A stretch of 64,000 bases of DNA. Source: Cellvibrionaceae bacterium (GTDB taxonomy: Bacteria > Pseudomonadota > Gammaproteobacteria > Pseudomonadales > Cellvibrionaceae). Positions 41,872 through 51,106 of the stretch are shown here, in pieces (positions within the stretch are counted from its first letter, which is position 1; every line of letters begins with the position of its first letter). The DNA is taken from positions 1-64,000 of the forward strand of contig JAGKWU010000019.1 of the NCBI GenBank assembly GCA_021151695.1, in the 5' to 3' direction. The translations under genes were made by a program, and so were the position numbers. Below the pieces are notes generated by a model. The model saw only the letters and a list, made by a program, of their open reading frames with translations, was not told the DNA's origin and did not search any database.

Positions 41872-43491
41872 ATGATCCGTATTACCGAACTCGCCCTGCC
41901 CCTGGACCATCCCGCAGAAGCCCTGCGTGCCGCCATCCTCAAGCGTTTAAAAATTAACGATGCCGATTTGCTGGATTTCACCGTGTTCAAGCGCAGCTAT
42001 GATGCGCGCAAAAAGAACAGCGAGATCACATTCATCTACATCATTGATTTGAGCGCGCGCAACGAGGAGAAAATCCTTGCGGGTTTTAGCGATGACAATA
42101 ATGTGCGCCCAGCGCCGGATACCAATTACTACCCCGTTGGCCAGGCTCCCGAAGGCCTGAATGAGCGCCCGTTGGTGATCGGCTTTGGCCCCTGCGGTTT
42201 GTTTGCGGCTCTGACACTGGCGCAAATGGGCTTTAAACCAATCGTGCTGGAGCGAGGTAAAGATGTTCGTCGCCGCACCAAAGACACCTGGGCGCTCTGG
42301 CGTAACAAAGTACTCACACCGGAATCCAACGTGCAATTTGGCGAGGGCGGCGCCGGTTTGTTTTCAGACGGGAAGCTCTACAGTCAGATCAAAGACCCGA
42401 AATTTTACGGCCGCAAGGTGATGCATGAGTTTGTGCGCGCCGGTGCACCCGAGGAAATCATGTATGTGAGCAAGCCGCACATAGGTACCTTCCGCTTGAC
42501 CGGCGTGGTATCCACCATGCGCGAAGAGATCAAAACGCTCGGCGGTGACGTGCGGTTTGAAAGCAAAGTTGCCGATTTTATTGTGGAAGATGGCCGCATC
42601 CAGGGTGTGATCATGGCCAACGGCGAAGAGATCCGCAGCCGCTATGTGGTGCTGGCACTGGGTCACAGCTCGCGCGATACCTTCCGTAAACTCCATGAGC
42701 GCGGCATTTATGTAGAGGCAAAGCCCTTTGCCGTGGGCTTCCGTATCGAACACCCCCAATCATTGATCGACCATGCGCGCCTCGGCAAATACGCGGGTCA
42801 CCCGGATCTTGGGGCGGCGGATTACAAGCTGGTTTATCACGCGAAAAATGGCCGCGCTGTTTATAGCTTCTGCATGTGTCCCGGGGGAACTGTCGTTGCT
42901 GCCACTTCGGAACCAGAGCGCGTTGTCACCAATGGCATGAGCCAGTACTCGCGCAACGAACGCAATGCCAATGCCGGTATTGTGGTGGGTATTAACCCCG
43001 AGCAGGATTTCCCCGGCGGCCCGCTCGCTGGCGTGGAATTACAGGAAAAACTCGAATCTGCCGCTTACATCCTCGGCGGCAGTGACTACTGCGCGCCCGG
43101 CCAATTGGTGGGCGACTTTATCCGCAAGAAACCCTCCACCGAATTTGGTGAGGTAGAACCTTCCTATAAGCCAGGTGTAAAACTGGGCGACCTTGCGCCA
43201 TCGCTGCCGGATTACGCCATTGAAGCCATTCGCGAAGCCCTGCCGGCTTTCGGCAAGCAGATCCGCGGCTTTGATCGCAAGGACGCGATACTCACCGGCA
43301 TTGAAACCCGTACCTCTTCCCCCGTTCGCATTACGCGTGACAACGAGACATTACAAAGCCTCAACACGCGCGGCTTGTACCCTGCTGGTGAAGGCGCTGG
43401 TTATGCGGGCGGGATTCTGTCGGCCGGTGTAGATGGAATCAAAGTGGCGGAGGCAGTTGCCAAGGCTATGCTGGCGGATTTGGCGTCATAA
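41872..43491 (+). CDS. FAD-dependent dehydrogenase (COG2509 type), 539 aa
   Basis: The N-terminal 100 residues form a small alpha/beta domain (MIRITELALPL, LKINDADLLDFTVFKRSYDAR) typical of this family, followed by the FAD-binding motif GFGPCGLFAAL at about 104-114 and a second, GEGGAGLFSDGKLYSQI. The C-terminal GEGAGYAGGI motif completes the FAD site. COG2509 proteins are conserved but their substrate is not established. The gene stands alone, between GH16 and GH10 loci, and is probably housekeeping. Confidence 0.85.
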   Translation: MIRITELALPLDHPAEALRAAILKRLKINDADLLDFTVFKRSYDARKKNSEITFIYIIDLSARNEEKILAGFSDDNNVRPAPDTNYYPVGQAPEGLNERPLVIGFGPCGLFAALTLAQMGFKPIVLERGKDVRRRTKDTWALWRNKVLTPESNVQFGEGGAGLFSDGKLYSQIKDPKFYGRKVMHEFVRAGAPEEIMYVSKPHIGTFRLTGVVSTMREEIKTLGGDVRFESKVADFIVEDGRIQGVIMANGEEIRSRYVVLALGHSSRDTFRKLHERGIYVEAKPFAVGFRIEHPQSLIDHARLGKYAGHPDLGAADYKLVYHAKNGRAVYSFCMCPGGTVVAATSEPERVVTNGMSQYSRNERNANAGIVVGINPEQDFPGGPLAGVELQEKLESAAYILGGSDYCAPGQLVGDFIRKKPSTEFGEVEPSYKPGVKLGDLAPSLPDYAIEAIREALPAFGKQIRGFDRKDAILTGIETRTSSPVRITRDNETLQSLNTRGLYPAGEGAGYAGGILSAGVDGIKVAEAVAKAMLADLAS

Positions 43492-43552
43492 AAAGTTCAT
43501 CTGTCAATAAAAGCTTATCGGGCAAAGGCAGATAAATTCACATCTTGCATAC

Positions 43553-43578
43553 AAGTGCTATTGCCTTTGGTAGCACTT
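43553..43578. promoter_or_regulatory. Perfect inverted repeat upstream of the xylanase gene
   Basis: AAGTGCTA and TAGCACTT flank a 10-base spacer, about 130 bp upstream of the GH10 start and 60 bp after the preceding stop. No T-run follows, so an operator is more likely than a terminator. Possible role in xylanase regulation is inference. Confidence 0.3.
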
Positions 43579-43710
43579 GCCTACTAGTATAAGTGACCAT
43601 AAGGTTATTTATGCAGTCTTTACGTTTACGGAACAGCTAACGACATCCGGTGCGGTAAAAGGAATAGCCCTGGCTCCATCGTAATAATCAATAATATCCG
43701 GAGAGCTAAC

Positions 43711-46587
43711 ATGTCTTTCAAACTCCTCCCGCTGCTATGTGCAGCGGGCGCACTTACGTGTGCCCCAAGTTCTTATGCGCAAATCAATAACTCTGCCAGT
43801 TGTGGCTATAGTACAAGTTCTGGCGCCTACACCACATCAAGCACCACTGTTAATAAAGGTTGGACCGCCCTTACCAATAAAACAGGCGACGTTGCCACCA
43901 GCTTTAAACTTTTTCTCGCCCCAGGCAACACGGCAATCAGTAATGGCAACCTGGCTACTTTCGAGGTAGTTGAGGACGGTTATCTGATCACATCACCAAG
44001 CTGGCTGCCCAACCAACCCATTCGCCAAAACACGGAGTTTCGCTTTGGTTACATGGTTACCGGTAATTTCACGGGTGTTAATGCCTATGTGATTTCTATC
44101 AACGGTAAACCTTGTGACACAGAGGCACCAACCGTCTCACTCACCGCCAGCAAGCGCCTGGTAACCACCGCCGAACAGATCACCCTTACCGCCCAGGCGA
44201 GCGACAATGTTGCTGTGCGTAAAGTCGTGTTTGAAGACAACGGAAAAGTTATTGGCCAAGCCACCAAAGCGCCGTTCACCCTAACGGTATCTATGGCCAA
44301 AGCGGACAACGGCCGCCACAACTACACCGCCAAAGCCTACGACCCCAGCGGCAACACCTCGTCCTCCAAACTTGCACGCGTATTCACCGCGATTGGCAAT
44401 CGCTTCCTCGGTACTGCCGTGGATAACCCTGCTGAATTTGTCGATGCGCCCACTTATTTCAACCAACTCACCCCCGGTAACGCTGGCAAATGGGGCAGCG
44501 TGGAAGCCACACGCAATGTGATGAACTGGACCCAGTTGGATTACGCCTACAACTTTGCGAAAGCCAACCACATGCCCTTCAAGATGCACACGCTTATCTG
44601 GGGCCAGCAGTATCCAACCTGGATGGACAGCCTGAGTGCTGAAGACCAGTTGAAAGAAATCAACGAATGGATGGCCGCCGTTGCTCAACGCTACCCCGAC
44701 CTCGAAATGATCGATGTGGTTAACGAAGCACTGCATGCGCCTGCGACCTATAGAAATGCCCTGGGCGGCGCCGGTGTAACAGGCTGGGATTGGGTCATCA
44801 AATCCTACGAGCTGGCGCGCCAGTATTTCCCCAACGCGCAGCTGTTGATTAACGACTACAACATCGAAATCTATTCTTCCTTCACCCAGGATTACCTGAG
44901 AATTATCAACCTGTTAAAAGAGCGCGATCTGATCGACGGTATAGGTTTGCAAGCGCATTTTCTTGAGCGCGCCGAGTTAACTGAAGTCAAACAAAACCTG
45001 GATGCGCTGGCCGCCACAGGCTTGCCGATTTACATCTCTGAATTCGATCTCAACTTTAAAAACGACGCGCAACATGCGAATCGTTTCCGCGATCTGTTCA
45101 CTATCTTTTGGAACAACCCGTCTGTTGTGGGCGTAACCCATTGGGGGCATTTGCAGGGCTATACCTGGAGAGAAAACGGCTACCTGATTCGCACTAATAA
45201 ATCCCTGCGCCCCGGCATGGAATGGCTGCTGTGTTATTACGCCGGTGGCACCAACTGTTCAGTGCCTGTGTACGAGCCAACGGGTTGGACTGGCGACAAC
45301 TCCAGCCTGACCTTGCAAGCGGAAGAGTATGACGATGGCAAAGGTATTATTGCGTCGGGCAATGTGGTGTCTTACACAGATGCAGGCGATTGGATTGCCT
45401 TCAAGAAAGCAAACTTCAAAACAGCCTGGGACAAGCTCGCCATTACCTATATCAAAGGCAATACCGATATAGGTTCAGTGTCGTTCCACCTGGATAGCCC
45501 GGACGCACCTGCGCTTGTAGAACAAACCCTGGAGCCCACTGGTGGCTGGAATACCAGCAAAACCCTGGATATCGCCTGGCCTGCTGTGAGTGGCCAACAT
45601 GATCTCTACATCAAGTTTAATAATGTGTACGGTGTGGCCAACCTGGATGCCGTGCGTTTTCACGCACCGGATGCCGCTACCGGCTTTGGCGCAAACCTGA
45701 TCAACAACGCCAACTTTGAAGACGGTACTACTAATGGCTGGTTTACCTGGAACGGCACTATCACCGCCGATACATTGAATCCACACAACGGCAGTTACGC
45801 GCTCAAACTCGGCAATCGCAATGGCAATGGCCCCGTTGCTTACAGTTTGAAATCCCTGGTGAAACCCGGCAGCAAATATGCCGTAAAACTCTGGGCAAGT
45901 ATTGCTGGCGCCACCTCTGCCAACGTGAACGTCACCACCAAGATTGGCTGTGCCAATAGCGATACTTATTCATGGTTGGTAAGCCCGGTCACCATCAACA
46001 ATTTGCAGTGGGTTGAACTATCAGGTGAACTCAATGTGCCCCAGTGCGACCTGACAGATTTGTTGATCTACGCCGAAGGCCCTGCCGGTGGTATTGATAT
46101 TTATCTGGACGATGTTTCCGTGCGCGAAGTGGTCACCGCCAACCTGGTGGGCAATGGCGATTTCGAGCAAGGCAACGTGAATGGCTGGTCATCCTGGAAT
46201 GGTACCGTCGCGGCGACTACCGAGCTGGCCAAATCCGGTAGCTACAGTCTCAAACTGAGCAACCGCAACGGCAACGGCCCCGCCGTGTACAACAACCTGA
46301 AACCCTTGCTGGTTGCGGGTAAAACCTACAGCGTGAGCATGGCGGTAAGGGTCCAGGGCATCGCAACATCGCCGGTTAATATCACCCGCAAATTGACCTG
46401 CGGCAGTAACACCACCTACAGTTGGGTGGCCAACACCGCGGCAGCCAGCGACAGTGCCTGGACAACCCTGACGGGCGACCTGGCCATCCCCGCCGACTGC
46501 GCCATCAACGATTTCCTGATATATGCAGAAGGCCCGGCGAGCGGGGTTAATCTGTTTTTGGATGATGTGGTGGTGATGGCGAAGTAG
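43711..46587 (+). CDS. Modular GH10 endo-beta-1,4-xylanase, 958 aa
   Basis: The signal peptide ends at SYA-Q (23). An unassigned beta module with paired Cys covers 24-135 and an Ig-like domain 137-225. The GH10 domain (about 228-512) has the acid/base Glu339 in DVVNEA and the nucleophile Glu444 in YISEFD, plus HTLIWGQQYP and GVTHWGHLQG. A CBM6/36-like module (about 530-655) follows. Two similar CBM4/9/22-like repeats end the protein (660-805 and 810-958), sharing NRNGNGP, LIYAEGPA and LDDV. It should cleave xylan outside the cell after type II secretion. GGAGA six bases before the ATG supports the start. The serine linkers seen in GH16 are absent here. Confidence 0.88.
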   Translation: MSFKLLPLLCAAGALTCAPSSYAQINNSASCGYSTSSGAYTTSSTTVNKGWTALTNKTGDVATSFKLFLAPGNTAISNGNLATFEVVEDGYLITSPSWLPNQPIRQNTEFRFGYMVTGNFTGVNAYVISINGKPCDTEAPTVSLTASKRLVTTAEQITLTAQASDNVAVRKVVFEDNGKVIGQATKAPFTLTVSMAKADNGRHNYTAKAYDPSGNTSSSKLARVFTAIGNRFLGTAVDNPAEFVDAPTYFNQLTPGNAGKWGSVEATRNVMNWTQLDYAYNFAKANHMPFKMHTLIWGQQYPTWMDSLSAEDQLKEINEWMAAVAQRYPDLEMIDVVNEALHAPATYRNALGGAGVTGWDWVIKSYELARQYFPNAQLLINDYNIEIYSSFTQDYLRIINLLKERDLIDGIGLQAHFLERAELTEVKQNLDALAATGLPIYISEFDLNFKNDAQHANRFRDLFTIFWNNPSVVGVTHWGHLQGYTWRENGYLIRTNKSLRPGMEWLLCYYAGGTNCSVPVYEPTGWTGDNSSLTLQAEEYDDGKGIIASGNVVSYTDAGDWIAFKKANFKTAWDKLAITYIKGNTDIGSVSFHLDSPDAPALVEQTLEPTGGWNTSKTLDIAWPAVSGQHDLYIKFNNVYGVANLDAVRFHAPDAATGFGANLINNANFEDGTTNGWFTWNGTITADTLNPHNGSYALKLGNRNGNGPVAYSLKSLVKPGSKYAVKLWASIAGATSANVNVTTKIGCANSDTYSWLVSPVTINNLQWVELSGELNVPQCDLTDLLIYAEGPAGGIDIYLDDVSVREVVTANLVGNGDFEQGNVNGWSSWNGTVAATTELAKSGSYSLKLSNRNGNGPAVYNNLKPLLVAGKTYSVSMAVRVQGIATSPVNITRKLTCGSNTTYSWVANTAAASDSAWTTLTGDLAIPADCAINDFLIYAEGPASGVNLFLDDVVVMAK

Positions 46588-46614
46588 CGTTATTTCTAGC
46601 TATAACAACATCAC

Positions 46615-46645
46615 AAAGGGATCGCCAAGTGCGGTCCCTTTTTAT
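46615..46645 (+). terminator. Terminator after the xylanase gene
   Basis: An 11-bp stem (aaagggatcgc with gcggtcccttt, one G-U pair) with a 5-base loop, running into ttttta-type sequence. It starts 28 bp after the stop codon. Confidence 0.75.
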
Positions 46646-46681
46646 TTGGCGATACAGTCACTGCCGGCAACCCATTAAGTA

Positions 46682-46811
46682 GGGAATCGTCATCCTCGCG
46701 CAGCGGGGATCCAGTTCTTAAAAAAACTTAGCTTCAAGCTCTATCTCACGCTGGCAATTCAAAAAGCAAAAGCAAGAACTGGATCCCCGCTGCGCGAGGA
46801 TGACGACTCCC
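46682..46811. repeat. 130-bp element with 38-bp inverted arms
   Basis: The arms 46682-46719 and 46774-46811 are reverse complements with a single mismatch, and each contains the smaller palindromic unit CCTCGCGCAGCGGGG. The 54-bp spacer is AT-rich. It encodes nothing. It resembles intergenic palindromic repeats (REP/MITE-like) found in many proteobacteria. Confidence 0.8.
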
Positions 46812-47015
46812 GAAGTAATTACAAATGTGTTTTTTCGCAAGGGAACTCAGTGACTGCAAACAAAAGGCACTAAAACCATACAGGGGCAGTCGGTTAGGGC
46901 GACGACGGTGAAATACCCAACTTTGTCTGGCACTGCCAGAAATGCTAAAATCCCGCCCCTCATAACCCTACGCCTATAAATTCCGGCCACACCGGCTCGG
47001 GATCTGATTTCTTTT

Positions 47016-47741
47016 ATGAAACTCGACGACATTAAAAAGCTCCACCAGAAAAAATACCGCGATGAATTCGGTCACTTTCTGGTAGAAGGCGAACATTTGG
47101 TTTTGGAGCTGCAAAAAGCAGCGCAGCAAAATCCTGCATTGACCAATAGTGAATTGCTGGTCACTGAAAAATATCAGGAATGGCCAACCAGCTTTAAAAA
47201 AACGCTGGTGACAGAAAAACAAATGGCGCAAATCTCCGACACTAAAACCCCGCAGGGGATTATTGCTGTCGTACCTGTACTACCCGTAGCGACCGATTCA
47301 TCAAAAAACGAACGCGCAATTTATTTATACGAAGTACAAGATCCCGGCAACCTCGGCACCATTTTGCGCAGCCTCGCCTGGTTTGGACATTTCCGTTTGC
47401 TGCTCAGCCCCAACTCGGTCGATCCTTACAATCCCAAAGTTGTGCGCTCCAGCATGGGCGCGATTTTTCATTTGCCGATTGAGCTGGATATTCCGCTCGC
47501 TGACTTGCAAACCCGCTTTCAAAACATCGCTTGCCTGGATATGGCCGGCAAACCGCTGAGCGATCCCACCGTTAAACAATTCAATTGCTTTGTATTTGGC
47601 AACGAAGCCCGCGGCGTTCCGCGCGAGCAACTTGCTGCGCTGAATGCACAAGCATTTACCATCGCCGGCAGTGGCGCCATTGAATCACTCAACCTCGCCT
47701 CAGCAGTGAATATGTGTGTGTATGAATTGGTTCGAGTGTAA
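47016..47741 (+). CDS. TrmH/SpoU-family RNA 2'-O-methyltransferase
   Basis: This 241-aa protein has an N-terminal substrate-binding domain (KKYRDEFGHFLVEGEHLV) and a C-terminal SPOUT knot with the three motifs: VQDPGNLGTILRS (Asn and Arg), FVFGNEARGVP (Glu) and GAIESLNLASAVNMCVYE (Ser-Leu-Asn). It should 2'-O-methylate a ribose in rRNA or tRNA; the target base cannot be told. No Shine-Dalgarno is seen before the ATG. The stop is 6 bp before tcdA. Confidence 0.87.
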   Translation: MKLDDIKKLHQKKYRDEFGHFLVEGEHLVLELQKAAQQNPALTNSELLVTEKYQEWPTSFKKTLVTEKQMAQISDTKTPQGIIAVVPVLPVATDSSKNERAIYLYEVQDPGNLGTILRSLAWFGHFRLLLSPNSVDPYNPKVVRSSMGAIFHLPIELDIPLADLQTRFQNIACLDMAGKPLSDPTVKQFNCFVFGNEARGVPREQLAALNAQAFTIAGSGAIESLNLASAVNMCVYELVRV

Positions 47742-47747
47742 GCAGTT

Positions 47748-48554
47748 ATGAGTGAGTTATCGCCAGAATATTTACAGCGCTTTGGCGGCATAGCGCGGCT
47801 GTACGGGCAAGATGCATTGCAAGCGCTACACAAAGCACATTTTGCAGTGATCGGCTTGGGCGGCGTGGGCACCTGGGTGGCAGAGGCATTGGCGCGCACG
47901 GGCGTGGGTGAGTTAACACTCATTGAGTTAGATGACGTTTGTGTCACTAATACCAATCGCCAATCCCATGCGCTGAAATCCAATATCGGCCAATCGAAAA
48001 ATCGCATCATTAGCGAGCGACTGAAAGATATAAATCCTGAAATCAAAATCCATTCGATTGAGGATTTTATCGATCAGGACAATATGAACCAGTTTATCGG
48101 CAAGCAACATCATGTCGTGATAGATGCGATGGATGCAGCCCATATCAAAGCACGCCTCGTCGCCTATTGCCTGCGCATTAAAGTGCGCCTGATTACCGTG
48201 GGTTCGTCTGGTGGAAAAAGCAATCCACAAATGGTGAAGGTCGATGATTTGGGCCGCAGTGAAAGCGACCCCATGCTTGCCAAAATCCGCACGCAACTTT
48301 ATCGCCACTTTAATTTCTCGCGCGACGCAAATCGTAAATTCAGGGTAGATGCCGTCTACTCCAGCGAGCAAATGGTCTACCCAAAACCCGATGGCAGCGT
48401 CTGCATGGACAAGCAGTTTTTGCAGGAGGGTGTAAAGCTGGATTGCGCTGGCGGCTTCGGCTCCAGCGTGATGGTGACGGGAACCTTTGGGTTTGTAGCC
48501 GCAACCAAAGCGATTGAGCGTTATTTGGAAAAAACGCTTTCTCCCAAAAACTAA
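47748..48554 (+). CDS. tcdA: tRNA threonylcarbamoyladenosine dehydratase TcdA (CsdL)
   Basis: TcdA is an E1-like ATP-dependent enzyme that cyclises t6A37 of tRNA to ct6A. The adenylating motif GLGGVGTWVAEALARTG (about 35-51), LIELDDVCVTNTNRQ and the C-terminal GFGSSVMVTGTFGF with upstream Cys are present. It overlaps the csdE gene by four bases, tail to tail. In E. coli csdL neighbours csdA-csdE, so this context supports the assignment. Confidence 0.92.
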   Translation: MSELSPEYLQRFGGIARLYGQDALQALHKAHFAVIGLGGVGTWVAEALARTGVGELTLIELDDVCVTNTNRQSHALKSNIGQSKNRIISERLKDINPEIKIHSIEDFIDQDNMNQFIGKQHHVVIDAMDAAHIKARLVAYCLRIKVRLITVGSSGGKSNPQMVKVDDLGRSESDPMLAKIRTQLYRHFNFSRDANRKFRVDAVYSSEQMVYPKPDGSVCMDKQFLQEGVKLDCAGGFGSSVMVTGTFGFVAATKAIERYLEKTLSPKN

Positions 48555-48961
48555 TTATTCTCGATTAACTCCCTCGCCCTCACCAGAATGGATTGCAAAC
48601 CATTGTTACGCGAAGGCGTCAGATGTTTTTCCAGCCCCACAGAATGCAATATCCCGGCTATATCTATCGCCTGAATCTCAGCCGTCGTTTTATTCTCCAG
48701 CTGCGCCAATACCAACGCCGCCAAGCCATTGATAATTTTGCTATCGCTATCAAACAAAAAATGGTGGCGATTATTTTCTACCTTGTGCGCAAGCCAGGCG
48801 GGAGTTTCGCAGCCGCGAATTAAATAGTCGGCGATGCGCAGATCCGGTTTGGGTTGGATCAGTTTTCCCCATTGGGTAATCAAACGGTATTGCGATTGCC
48901 AGTTGTTGGTTGCGATCAGCTCCGCAATGGAAACCGAACTTAAATCATCGTAGTTGTGCAT
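48551..48961 (-). CDS. csdE: SufE/CsdE-type sulfur acceptor protein
   Basis: This 136-aa protein matches SufE/CsdE: WQSQYRLITQWGKL, the active Cys in IRGCETPAWL (about 50), HFLFDSDSKIINGLAALVL and the C-terminal LTPSRNNGLQSILVRA. It receives persulfide sulfur from a cysteine desulfurase; no desulfurase gene is adjacent. Proximity to tcdA favours CsdE over SufE. Confidence 0.87.
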   Translation of the reverse strand: MHNYDDLSSVSIAELIATNNWQSQYRLITQWGKLIQPKPDLRIADYLIRGCETPAWLAHKVENNRHHFLFDSDSKIINGLAALVLAQLENKTTAEIQAIDIAGILHSVGLEKHLTPSRNNGLQSILVRARELIENN

Positions 48962-48966
48962 TTATC

Positions 48967-49758
48967 TTACGTCAGCGATATTTTAAAAAGTGTTTGCGCG
49001 TTGCGCGTGGTTCGTTCGGCGATAACGGCAACTGACTCACCGCGCAGCTGCGCCAACGCGTCGGCAATCAGCGGAATATATTCGGGGCTATTACGCTGGC
49101 CTTGTCGTCCGGCAAGCGGCATATCGGGTGCATCGCTTTCCAACAACAGGGATTCCAGCGGCATGCGCTTTACCGCCTCGCGGGTTTTGTGGGCGCGCTC
49201 GTAGGTAATAGTGCCGCCGATTCCAAGATAAAACCCCATATCCCAATACTGTTTTGCCATTTCGTAGCTGCCGCTAAAAGCGTGAATTACACCGCCCTGG
49301 GTCAAGGGATTATGCCTTAACAAGCTGATTAACTCGTTATGCGCACGGCGGCAGTGAATGATAATCGGCAACCCCAGCTCATTCGCCATCTGCAGGTGCA
49401 ATTCAAAAACCGGTAATTGAGTTGCCAGCGGCGTATCTATAGCAGCATCGAGCCCGCACTCGCCTATGGCAACACACTTATCACCTTGGGCAGCGATACC
49501 AAGTTGATCAGCCAATTTATCCAATGCTATGGCGTCCTTCACCCACCAGGGATGCAAACCGGCAGCCCAATAAATACCTGGGTTGCTGGCACTGATGGCA
49601 TCAGCTTTAGGCCAATCCGCCTGGCTTACACCGGGAATCATCAGCCCATTCACCCCCAATGCCTGACAGGATTGCCAGACGCTTGTGCGATCCGAATCAA
49701 AGTCGGCAAAGTCAAAATGGCAATGGCTATCAATAAAACGGCTGTCGATAAAATGCAT
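48967..49758 (-). CDS. TatD-family metal-dependent hydrolase
   Basis: This 263-aa TIM-barrel hydrolase has the metal-binding pattern IDSHCHFDFADF near the N-terminus, GECGLD, IIHCRRAHNEL, GVIHAFSGS and LLLESDAPDMP. It belongs to the TatD nucleases/hydrolases, close to YjjV. The ATG at 49758 has GGAGGA five bases upstream; a longer frame lacks a signal. It is 5 bp from csdE and may be cotranscribed. Confidence 0.88.
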   Translation of the reverse strand: MHFIDSRFIDSHCHFDFADFDSDRTSVWQSCQALGVNGLMIPGVSQADWPKADAISASNPGIYWAAGLHPWWVKDAIALDKLADQLGIAAQGDKCVAIGECGLDAAIDTPLATQLPVFELHLQMANELGLPIIIHCRRAHNELISLLRHNPLTQGGVIHAFSGSYEMAKQYWDMGFYLGIGGTITYERAHKTREAVKRMPLESLLLESDAPDMPLAGRQGQRNSPEYIPLIADALAQLRGESVAVIAERTTRNAQTLFKISLT

Positions 49759-49978
49759 GAAATCCTCCGCAGCCCCCAGCTTAACAGATGCCATAGCGCC
49801 GGTTTGGCCTCGCCAAGAACCCAAAGGCAGGCACAATACACAAAGTATTTTGTGCCAAACAATCCCGGCACATTTATAATTTGCCGCTATATTATAAAAA
49901 ACCGCCAGATGGCGGTGGCCAAGGTGGCATTACTCAAACGAGGCATCGAATGGAAATGGGCGGGACAACTCTTTGAAT

Positions 49979-50995
49979 ATGTTTGATCATTCACTCAAGA
50001 AGTTTCAACTGGGACTGGTTTATCTGTTTGCCGTGCTGGGCTTGGTGGGCATAGCCCCCTTTGTCGTATTGCGCTATTTGAATGGCGAAATCACCCATGC
50101 GGTAGTCGACCTCGCCATAGTGTTAGTCGCCGTCAGTATCGCTCTGGATTCGTTCAGGCGTGGCTATGTAGCTACCCTCTCACTGCATTTGGCATCCGGT
50201 TTTTACACCTTGGGCGCCATAGCCGTGGTGTATATGAATAGCCCGATTTTTGTGTTCTGGGTGTTCCCCGCCATTCTCTCCAACTTCTTTTTGTTACGCC
50301 CCTGCATTGCTGTGGTGGTCAATGTTATCTGTATAGGCCTGGTGATTCCCATCGCCCTGCACCTTAACCACACGCTGGATACTTTCGCCATGCTGTCGTC
50401 ATTGCTGATCTGCAGCACCATGGCTTTTTTGTTTGCCCAAATTACCGAACAGCAGCGTAAAAAGCTGGAGGTATTTGCCGCCCAGGACCCGCTCACCCAG
50501 CTGGGTAACCGCCGCGCTATGGACGAAGAGCTGCGCCTGTGCACAGAAGACCATATGCGCTACAAAACCCCCGCCAGCCTGATAGTGTTTGATCTGGATA
50601 TGTTCAAAGCCGTTAATGACCGCTTTGGTCACAATGCTGGCGATGAAATCCTGGTCAAAATTGGCCAACTCATGCTCAGCCGTTTACGCAAAACCGACCG
50701 TGCCTTCCGCTTTGGCGGTGAGGAGTTCGTGCTGCTTGCCCGCAACACCTCCCTGGCTGATGCCGAGATCATCGCAGAGCAAATGCGCGAGCAAATCGCC
50801 AGGGAAATCACCGGCCCGGAAGGTAATATCACCGCTTCGTTCGGCTGCGCGGGTATTCGCCACCAGGAGGATCGCGAGCAGTGGTTTATCCGCGCTGACC
50901 GCGCCATGTACGAAGCCAAAGCCCGTGGGCGCAATTGTGTTGCACTCGACAGTGAAAATCATAATGACGGACATGCTGAAACCTCTGCTACCTAG
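49979..50995 (+). CDS. Membrane GGDEF diguanylate cyclase
   Basis: The first 170 residues contain about five to six hydrophobic helices of a membrane sensor region. The GGDEF domain follows, with DPLTQLGNRRAMDE, FDLDMFKAVNDRFGHNAGDE and the active site RFGGEEF (about residue 243). There is no evident RxxD inhibitory site right before GGEEF (the sequence is KTDRAFRFGG). It should synthesise cyclic di-GMP. A TTG two codons upstream is an alternative start. Confidence 0.9.
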   Translation: MFDHSLKKFQLGLVYLFAVLGLVGIAPFVVLRYLNGEITHAVVDLAIVLVAVSIALDSFRRGYVATLSLHLASGFYTLGAIAVVYMNSPIFVFWVFPAILSNFFLLRPCIAVVVNVICIGLVIPIALHLNHTLDTFAMLSSLLICSTMAFLFAQITEQQRKKLEVFAAQDPLTQLGNRRAMDEELRLCTEDHMRYKTPASLIVFDLDMFKAVNDRFGHNAGDEILVKIGQLMLSRLRKTDRAFRFGGEEFVLLARNTSLADAEIIAEQMREQIAREITGPEGNITASFGCAGIRHQEDREQWFIRADRAMYEAKARGRNCVALDSENHNDGHAETSAT

Positions 50996-51106
50996 CAACA
51001 GCGTTGCGTTGAGTATTTTTTAAAACACAGCCGCCTGATTTCCCGCTATTATCTGCGATCCAAGCATTGATCCCTTGCATTAGCGCAACCTTATAAAAAC
51101 GCGATT

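Noticed and set aside
47519..48046. 175-codon minus-strand frame opposite spoU and tcdA
   Set aside because: Spans the junction of two well-supported plus-strand genes and is composed of Ser/Pro/Ala-rich antisense sequence.
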